A stretch of DNA of 64,000 nt from Haliclystus octoradiatus. Lineage: Eukaryota; Cnidaria; Staurozoa; Stauromedusae; Haliclystidae. The stretch covers positions 2,329,543 to 2,393,542 of the forward strand of contig OU744452.1 in the NCBI GenBank assembly GCA_916610825.1, given 5' to 3'. Each line of letters opens with the position of its first letter. The first letter of the stretch is position 1. The position numbers were made by a program, and so were the translations under genes. The notes beneath the pieces were generated by a model that was not told the origin of the DNA, did not search any database, and saw only the letters and a program-made list of their open reading frames with translations. This document shows positions 60,801 through 64,000 of the stretch, piece after piece.

Positions 60801-63609
60801 CAAGTATTTGCTTAAACTATGGTCAAGGTCAAGACCAGCGCTAAGTTTATTTTTCAAGTTAGAGATGATTTTGTACCTGGCAAATTGTCAAGTTTTGATT
60901 TTATCACGTAATACCGAGTTGGGCACTGGACATATATATAAGGACGATTGAAGCGGATGAATAGACACAGACAATAGACACAATTTGTTACACCAACCAA
61001 CAATGCTTCTAACTTACTTCTAAGGTTAATGTTAATAGATAATATCAATAAATAGAAAGGATAAGAAAAATGAGGTGATGGTTAAGTATATGAGTAAAAA
61101 TTACAATTGATAATGATAGTTCTAATGACTTAAAAAAACAATTTGATAAATTTGCGCATATTGTGTGTTTTCTGCGTCTAATATTGCTCTGGTCATACCG
61201 AGCCCTTTCCACCAACTGACGCACACGTGTCAATTAAACAAAATATTAAAGATCAAATATCAATCAATCATAGCGCATGCGTAAATACGACAATGAAGAT
61301 ATAATAACCCCCCACCCAATGTACTGATAGAGAAAATGAGTATATTTAAGGATAGTTGAACTCATCACCAGTGGATGAATTGTTTGCCCCACATAACTGT
61401 TTTGTTGCGGCTATTCAATTTAACTGAAAATCCTCTACAGCTGTAGAAGCCAATTGACCGACGATTGCTTGAAAGTTGTTATTCTTATTGCAAGATTCAA
61501 GTTTTCTTTAGTTTGCAAGATCAATGATGAAAATACACCATTATCCAATCCATGTACTTTGATCAACAAGCAGTTGCTTCAATATCAAGTTTGTAGTTAA
61601 AAATTTCTACAAAATGTAGATGGATTTGCAGCCCTTCAAAATAATATATTAATCTTTTTATTCTTTTTTAGTTTACCCAATGGAAAGTGTTCCACGTGGC
61701 CTATGTGTTATTATAAACAATGTTGAATTTAACAAAGAAACGGAATTGGATGATCGAATAGGCAGTGACTTAGACGTGGAGAGACTAGAAGAGACGTTTA
61801 AAAAGCTGAAATTTCATGTATCTATACATAGCAATCTGAAAGCCCTTGATATCATTGATTTGGCAGCAAAGTTAGGATCACAGGATCACACTGAGTACAA
61901 TTGTTTTGTCATGTGCATTCTTTCTCATGGCAAAGAAGGTAGTGTTTATGGTGTAGATGGAAGAACAGTTGAGAGTCATGGCATAAGGAAAATGATCTGT
62001 AGTTGCCGATCATTGTTAGGAAAGCCAAAGTGGTTCATTATTCAAGCATGTCAAGGCCCAACCTGCACCAAGCATCTAACAAGTGATGGTCCATCTGAAG
62101 AAGATAGTGATATGGTATCACAAATGAATGTTCATTCAGATGGCAAATCTACAAAATTCTCTGTGAATGACGACACTGATTGGTTGGTGTGGATCGCTGC
62201 AACACCAGGTATGTCATAACATCTTCATAATATTTATAAACAATTATGATTAGACTTTCAGAGAAATGTTTTTTTAATAAATGAAGGTTTAACCGGCATT
62301 GTGAGTATACAAAATATCAACACAAATGATGTGTACATTTAATATTTTCTTTTTCTGTGAACCTGTGTTGCTTTGTTGGACTTGAATGACTAGGCGATCA
62401 GTATCAGTTTAGTATAGTGGACGTAAAAGTCAATTCTGTGACAAGGAAAATCTGATTATATTATGCCCTCCTGCTGTTGATGATGCCGCTATGATTAACT
62501 CATAAAGTGGTACTACTATTTCAAGTATTACCATTTTACAAAATTATGGTCAAATTATGAGTCCATGAACGTGACATTGCCCAAAAGTTCATGACAGTTC
62601 GTGAACTTTCAGCCAATTTCACATTCATGAACCAGCTCTCAAACCACTTGTAAACCAGTTCATGAATTTTTCATGGACGTTCAGGTGAATTCATATTTCA
62701 AAACCAGTTTATGGGCTGTTTAAGAACTATCAGGCAATTTCCCATTCATGTACCAGTTCATAAAGTGTTCATGAGCTTTCAGGCCATTTCACATTCATGG
62801 ACCAGTTTATGAAGTTTTCATGAACTTTTAGGCGATTTAGCATCCATGAACCAGTTCATAAAACAGTTCATGAATAACAGTTCATGAAGTATTCATGAAG
62901 TGTTCAGGAAATTTCACATTCATTAACAAGTTCGTAAAGCAGTTCAATGAAGTGTTCATGAACTCATGGATTTTTTTTACAAGGTAAGGTTGACCTTGTA
63001 ATAGAGGTCATCAGAGCGACATTGATACTCGGCTTCTACATTAACATGTAACCAATCCACTTGCATTGGGTAGCTCAATGGGGTTGAATTCAGCTTCAAG
63101 AATGGATTATTTACATTATCATTTTGTTGATAACTCACTAAAATCTTGGTAACAATGAAATGTGCAGAGTCGTCTCTGGTTGTTATAATGTGTGTCAACA
63201 TGTAACCAATCAACTCTAGAGCACAGTAATAACATGACTGCTTTTGTGTGTTTCTCTAATTCCTTTGATAACGTTTAGGCGATTTAACTATTAATGGCGA
63301 TGCAGGGATATATTTATATCCAGAAAATGTATCCTAATATTCTTCTTTATAGGTAAAAAGTCATGGAGAGGTAAAAATACTGGCACTTGGTTTATATTTG
63401 ATGTGTGTAACTTTCTTAATGAATATGCAGCAAAGCGGCCAGTATCAAAGATATTCCTACTTATGAATGATAATGTCTCACAACGTGAAGACAAAGCAAC
63501 AATTAAAACAAAACAAAATACATATGTAGAAGTGGATGCATATGTTAATTATCAAAGGATAGACTCTTTGAGACGCACATGGTACCTTGCAGGCAGTAAA
63601 CATACCTGA
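39724..63609 (+). CDS. Gene 2: Roc-COR GTPase with C-terminal caspase domain
   Basis: Proposed exons: 39724-39808, 39902-40099, 43841-44621, 47302-47518, 48130-48384, 48979-49183, 56911-56943, 59853-59915, 61672-62208 and 63353-63609 (stop TGA 63607-63609). All junctions are in phase and the sum is exactly 877 codons. Domains: short N-terminus, Roc GTPase (about 20-210), COR (about 215-512), Cys/His-rich segment (513-580), charged linker (581-612) and caspase (613-876). Roc-COR pairs act as GTP-switched dimers in LRRK, MFHAS1 and DAPK1; caspases are Cys proteases of cell death. A fusion would place a caspase where LRRK has its kinase. Weak points: the exact first exon, and the 7.7-kb intron between the COR part and the caspase part, so two neighbouring genes remain possible. 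Confidence 0.6.
39902..40099 (+). CDS. Gene 2 exon: Roc GTPase, G1 to G3
   Basis: Acceptor TATTTCAG, donor GTTAGG. It opens with the end of the P-loop (KTSLCKAL), carries a switch I-like NRTEGIDLCQW and the G3 box DCAGQ (residues 77-81), then ITHQLFFTKG. The order and spacing are those of Roc domains. Confidence 0.85.
40378..41249. mobile_element. Tc1/mariner-like MITE (872 bases)
   Basis: Inverted ends CAGTCAAACTCCTCATAAGC on the left and the mirror ending GAGTTTGACTG on the right, with TA target duplications at 40376-40377 and 41250-41251. 'agtggtcgct' words recur near both ends. Lies in a gene 2 intron. No transposase. Confidence 0.8.
41990..42445 (+). mobile_element. LINE C-terminal scrap in a gene 2 intron
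   Basis: In mixed frames it reads FGNIGKQHSCK, then KFYARTKPLIKTHRILKLKD, LNLLRVMTFLPMFIYQ and KLFLKLLKQLIIES, the thumb and C-terminal region of a non-LTR reverse transcriptase. Two open stretches here (41808-42062, 42068-42439) are parts of this relic, not host genes. Confidence 0.6.
42680..43840. other. Gene 2 intron, nothing recognised
   Basis: AT-rich sequence with no element ends or exon signals that I can support. A short 'gttcatgaact' word occurs near 42822. Confidence 0.4.
43841..44621 (+). CDS. Gene 2 exon: Roc end and start of COR
   Basis: 781 bases between TTTAAG and GTAGTT. It begins CLFLLVVNLYDYEE, the typical strand after G3, then PIIIVPTHLDKF (G4 as THLD, residues 139-142) and VSTKG (G5). 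An acidic insert (VEDGDDDSDS) precedes G5. COR follows: REIPEVYEQLEEF, TAKKLIKLACKEF, LLHLNAVGSALYFAES and FVFLNPKWFINILKALFTHK. These are textbook COR landmarks. Confidence 0.9.
44655..45775. mobile_element. TA-flanked MITE (1121 bases)
   Basis: Ends GGGGAGACCGGGGTCACTTC on the left and the mirror with GTACCCGGTCTCCCC on the right, flanked by TA at 44653-44654 and 45776-45777. The phrase 'gaccggggtgacttcgg' is reused inside (45006, 45545-45590) in both directions. Tc1/mariner-like by target site. It starts 34 bases after the donor of the Roc-COR exon. Confidence 0.75.
45780..47301. other. Gene 2 intron with low-complexity tract
   Basis: Bases 46865-47062 are a low-complexity 'tttgatttga' tract. 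The rest is AT-rich with no element ends or exon I can support. Confidence 0.45.
47302..47518 (+). CDS. Gene 2 exon: COR, middle
   Basis: Enters through a split Arg codon after CAATCTAG and leaves in phase 0 at GTATGT. It reads KNEDIFNCLVAILCHFKLVI, then a Ser-rich loop and LVPWFLKSL, matching the COR stretch 'l..ll..f.i......yliP..L'. The Ser-rich loop is likely a surface insertion. Confidence 0.8.
48130..48384 (+). CDS. Gene 2 exon: COR, C-terminal half
   Basis: 85 codons between TTATAG and GTTTGA, phase 0 on both sides. It contains PFPPGLFENFMAYIYHLF and CIAWDNALLGF, the COR segment 'p..lf.rll..lh.......W..g.ll'. The exon end (GRCLKNNIKILWSALVSIF) is an ordinary hydrophobic closing helix/strand. 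The +1 frame is also open over the end, but only this frame keeps phase with the next exon. Confidence 0.8.
48979..49183 (+). CDS. Gene 2 exon: Cys/His-rich post-COR segment
   Basis: Five ligands in order: C529, C533, C536 (CRSLCPSC), then C564 and H568 (WCKKEH), separated by PDEIPSMFDLQ. Invertebrate ROCO proteins often carry a 'C..C ... FD ... C..H' stretch just after COR, probably a small metal knuckle. The exon ends in phase 1 at GTAACA. If the intron is retained, translation stops at 49198-49200 after six more residues, giving a ROCO form without the caspase. Confidence 0.8.
49439..49650. repeat. TGTAGGGTTC repeat family, copy 1
   Basis: About 210 bases that recur at 51299-51540 and, split by an LTR element, at 52190-52219 plus 54708-54860. 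It opens with TGTAGGGTTC and has the mirror GACCCTACA 60 bases on. Shared tail words include 'ataggctccccctacaaaag'. Possibly a short retroelement end or TRIM-like relic; no coding part. Confidence 0.6.
49700..50820. other. Large gene 2 intron, left part, nothing recognised
   Basis: AT-rich sequence. No death-fold, CARD or DED exon is visible here, which matters because a separate caspase gene would be expected to have a prodomain exon somewhere in this stretch. Confidence 0.4.
52220..54702 (-). mobile_element. Non-autonomous Ty3/gypsy LTR element C
   Basis: The 180-base LTRs (52220-52399, 54523-54702) look identical, begin TGTCAC/TGTTAC by strand and end CA. The target duplication CTACA is exact (52215-52219, 54703-54707). 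A primer-binding site starting TGGTGTCAGA follows the 5' LTR, and a purine tract (AAGGGAAGGGAGA) precedes the 3' LTR. Inside there is only gag, protease and an integrase-tail-like part; the other pol parts are not seen. A young but incomplete copy that would depend on relatives. Confidence 0.9.
52553..54427 (-). CDS. Polyprotein of LTR element C (gag, protease, integrase tail)
   Basis: 624 codons. Gag with a helical entry (FKPADWEDWLDDFNRFR) and two zinc knuckles (CSQCGYQHEQDRC, CNKCKRPGHFAKMC), protease (FKLDTGADVTVITES), then an integrase C-terminal end (VNDYVRTRIGKDNKWSEKG, YRRNRQHLKLVP). Named as a fossil; no host role suggested. Confidence 0.85.
   Translation of the reverse strand: MAQYQQPAKFSFKPADWEDWLDDFNRFRRISFLDKQVGENQRDALIYCMGSREASKIFKTLSLDAKIKPDDAEEYYKEISEKFTRYFIPKRNMIHERAIFNERRQNQGESVEEYLRSLQELVIHCSYIDADDHVRDRLVLGLKDKQVKQKLQLTSGLTLAKAIDISRQTEMIKMQIKQQSRMNEDDDSVSSVNEELSVQELRSNKGRYQRNWSSTATRTTRQNQDCSQCGYQHEQDRCPAKGKSCNKCKRPGHFAKMCRSKNIREIVEVETDEDSNDEFYLDSITYNKANAEPWNINMKINMKDIEFKLDTGADVTVITESTWKSLYPKPELAAVSKHLSSPGGAVRCVGKFTTKLCHGSTFENCEIYVIRGTKNNLLGRNELITFNLIKRIDNIENNIFASFGKMITTPVKITLKDGATPSCVTAPRRVPFPILPEVKKKERWKEKQHRNTTHSTTGVAPAVALMGRNLQTKLPVLPSTLIPKSPVDRQMRKNDIQQKERYKKNYDSRNGARDLPVLKVNDYVRTRIGKDNKWSEKGKIIAANKSRRSYLIKFNGAIYRRNRQHLKLVPSITTDEEDHDLEVADDTNDNDVLQNNGRNGDTNGDTATRKSGRVVRPPNRFIPD
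55803..55950. mobile_element. Short foldback MITE
   Basis: 'tggcctaggtgcttggttggt' and the inverted 'accaccaaccaagctcc' lie about 70 bases apart, and the right half matches 7205-7290. A third piece ('ctaagtgcttggttggt') lies at 13214. Small dispersed family. Confidence 0.5.
55960..56905. other. Gene 2 intron before the linker micro-exon
   Basis: AT-rich sequence with a 64-codon open stretch at 56286-56480 that shows no domain. The tract before 56911 (TGCTATTTTTAG) is a usable acceptor. Confidence 0.4.
56911..56943 (+). CDS. Gene 2 micro-exon: charged linker
   Basis: 33 bases after TTTTTAG reading VVEKFKEKQN to a strong GTAAGA donor. A second donor (GTATGC at 56980) would extend it by 12 residues (KMLDMLLSISN) in the same phase. 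Both forms fit the next exon. Support is limited to splice signals, phase and charged composition. Confidence 0.45.
57115..59154. mobile_element. TTAA-flanked element with about 240-base inverted repeats (2040 bases)
   Basis: Left repeat 57115 to about 57355, right repeat about 58912-59154, mirrored with few differences; they start AGTGGGAATAAACCCCC. Target duplication TTAA is exact (57111-57114, 59155-59158), the piggyBac signature. The 1.5-kb centre has only short open stretches (58218-58400, 58415-58690) without transposase motifs. Very long terminal repeats are unusual for piggyBac and suggest a non-autonomous derivative. Confidence 0.85.
59700..60150. repeat. Repeat copies on both sides of the linker micro-exon
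   Basis: 59705-59835 and 60010-60150 share 'ttataaacaatg', 'caggattat' and 'tatcatacaaatatcat'. A third, older copy is at 55655-55800. A local duplication may have carried the region around the micro-exon at 59853. Confidence 0.55.
59853..59915 (+). CDS. Gene 2 micro-exon: charged linker 2
   Basis: 63 bases between TGCTTAG and GTGAGT, phase 1 on both sides. It codes for a helical, highly charged stretch (TETRKDRNREDEKEELIEK). It leads straight into the caspase exon and resembles the prodomain-catalytic linkers of initiator caspases in composition. Short, so moderate confidence. Confidence 0.5.
60160..61670. other. Gene 2 intron before the caspase exon
   Basis: About 1.5 kb, AT-rich, ending in a strong polypyrimidine tract. 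I looked for DED, CARD or death-domain codons and saw none. Confidence 0.4.
61672..62208 (+). CDS. Gene 2 exon: caspase p20 (large subunit)
   Basis: Long polypyrimidine tract and TTTTTTAG precede it; GTATGT follows. It reads FYPMESVPRGLCVIINN, DDRIGSDLDVERLEETF (R641, S1-pocket Arg), CILSHGKEG (catalytic H698), CRSLLGKPKWFIIQACQG (catalytic C739) and, after an acidic inter-subunit linker (GPSEEDSD), DTDWLVWIAATPG. QACQG is the form in caspase-8 and -10, and YPM..RG.C.IINN also fits initiator caspases. All key residues are present. The ATG at 61680 could be an internal start, but the splice acceptor argues for an internal exon. Confidence 0.93.
62560..62975. repeat. TTCATGAA-type minisatellite in the p20-p10 intron
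   Basis: Seven or more irregular units of about 50-60 bases, each with 'cattcatgaaccagttcat' and 'ttcatgaactttcaggc' variants. The motif is palindromic, so the array can fold. Same family as the 10-12.6 kb runs in gene 1. Confidence 0.75.
63353..63609 (+). CDS. Gene 2 last exon: caspase p10 (small subunit)
   Basis: After TTTATAG a split Gly codon leads into KKSWRGKNTGTWFIFDVCNF, the p10 opening (SWRN..GSWFI in caspase-3), with the S1 Arg at 797. NEYAAKRP, a middle part with Lys/Thr-rich KATIKTKQNTYVEVD, and SLRRTWYLAG close the domain like the 'lrkklyf' end of other caspases. Stop TGA at 63607. A complete small subunit. Confidence 0.9.
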
Positions 63610-64000
63610 TTACATCAATTGAAATATTGATGTTGAAATAATAGTCTTTATATATGAATGAAATTTATTCTTTGAAAAAAAAGTAAGGGCCCACTCACTT
63701 ACCTGATTTTCAGTATAAATTGTTACAAATTATTCACAATATATAATTCTGAGAAAGTATTATATAATAACAAACGATTGTTTAATAACCTATTCATCAG
63801 TGTCTCTATTATATTCTCATTGTACATAGATGTAACAAATGTTTAGAAATGTAATGTATATAGTTATATATGAATTTAGAAAAAATTTTAGAAAAAAATT
63901 AAGACATTTAGTTAGCACAAAATGTTTGGATTGATTTAAATCGCTGCATATTTCTATTTCCCTTGCTTTTGAACATTTTTAATATGGTTTTAATGCTACG
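63610..64000. other. Downstream of gene 2
   Basis: AT-rich 3' flank. No canonical AATAAA in the first 150 bases, though variants are present. Nothing else recognised. Confidence 0.4.

Noticed and set aside
61680-62219. Caspase starting at its own ATG (61680) without a prodomain
   Set aside because: A long polypyrimidine tract and AG lie just upstream, and the three codons before this ATG match the caspase family. An internal exon is more likely.
6237-63609. One giant gene covering gene 1 and gene 2
   Set aside because: The last death-domain exon of gene 1 ends in a clear stop at 18406, and gene 2 has its own candidate start.

Overview
This window reads as AT-rich, intron-rich DNA from an invertebrate animal. 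The introns run from about 100 bases to several kb with GT-AG ends. The genes carry animal cell-death modules (death domains, ZU5, a caspase), and the spaces between exons are packed with LTR retrotransposons, LINE pieces and short inverted-repeat DNA transposons. I cannot name the phylum from sequence alone.

Two spliced host genes can be followed on the + strand, with reading phase kept across every junction. Gene 1 (exons from 6237 to 18406; its 5' end is not seen) encodes death domain - Gly/Ser-rich linker - beta-rich region - ZU5 - UPA-like region - death domain. It keeps an HFS tripeptide at the end of ZU5, the autocleavage signature known in PIDD1 and UNC5CL. Gene 2 (39724 or slightly upstream to 63609) encodes a Roc GTPase and COR dimerisation module, a Cys/His-rich segment, a short charged linker, and then a full caspase domain (p20 with SHG and QACQG, then p10). 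If the exons join as the phases allow, gene 2 is an 876-residue Roc-COR-caspase protein. I do not know this as a standard animal architecture, and it is the main candidate for something new here. Between the two genes lies a leucine-rich-repeat exon (25969-26712) that ends abruptly, plus a decayed second copy of its 5' half.

Region by region: 0.8-4.9 kb, Ty3/gypsy-like element (minus strand) with identical 187-base LTRs. 6.2-18.4 kb, gene 1, whose introns hold LINE scraps, MITEs and dispersed repeats. 18.7-25.5 kb, SINE candidate, LINE (minus) split by a 986-base inverted-repeat element, 29-30 base minisatellite, gypsy remnant with one LTR, hAT-like MITE. 26-30.5 kb, LRR exon, DIRS-like gag gene, strong inverted repeat with a hammerhead-like core. 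31-35.8 kb, whole-looking gypsy element with identical 157-base LTRs and a 5-base target duplication. 36.7-39.6 kb, Harbinger-like and foldback MITEs. 39.7-63.6 kb, gene 2, whose introns hold a Tc1-like MITE, another TA-flanked MITE, a LINE scrap, a tandem duplication carrying a third LTR element, and a 2-kb TTAA-flanked element with about 240-base inverted repeats.

Functionally, a death-domain/ZU5/UPA adaptor beside a GTPase-caspase recalls PIDDosome-type signalling (PIDD1-RAIDD-caspase-2) gathered at one locus. The physical link and shared orientation are seen in the sequence; any partnership between the products is inference.
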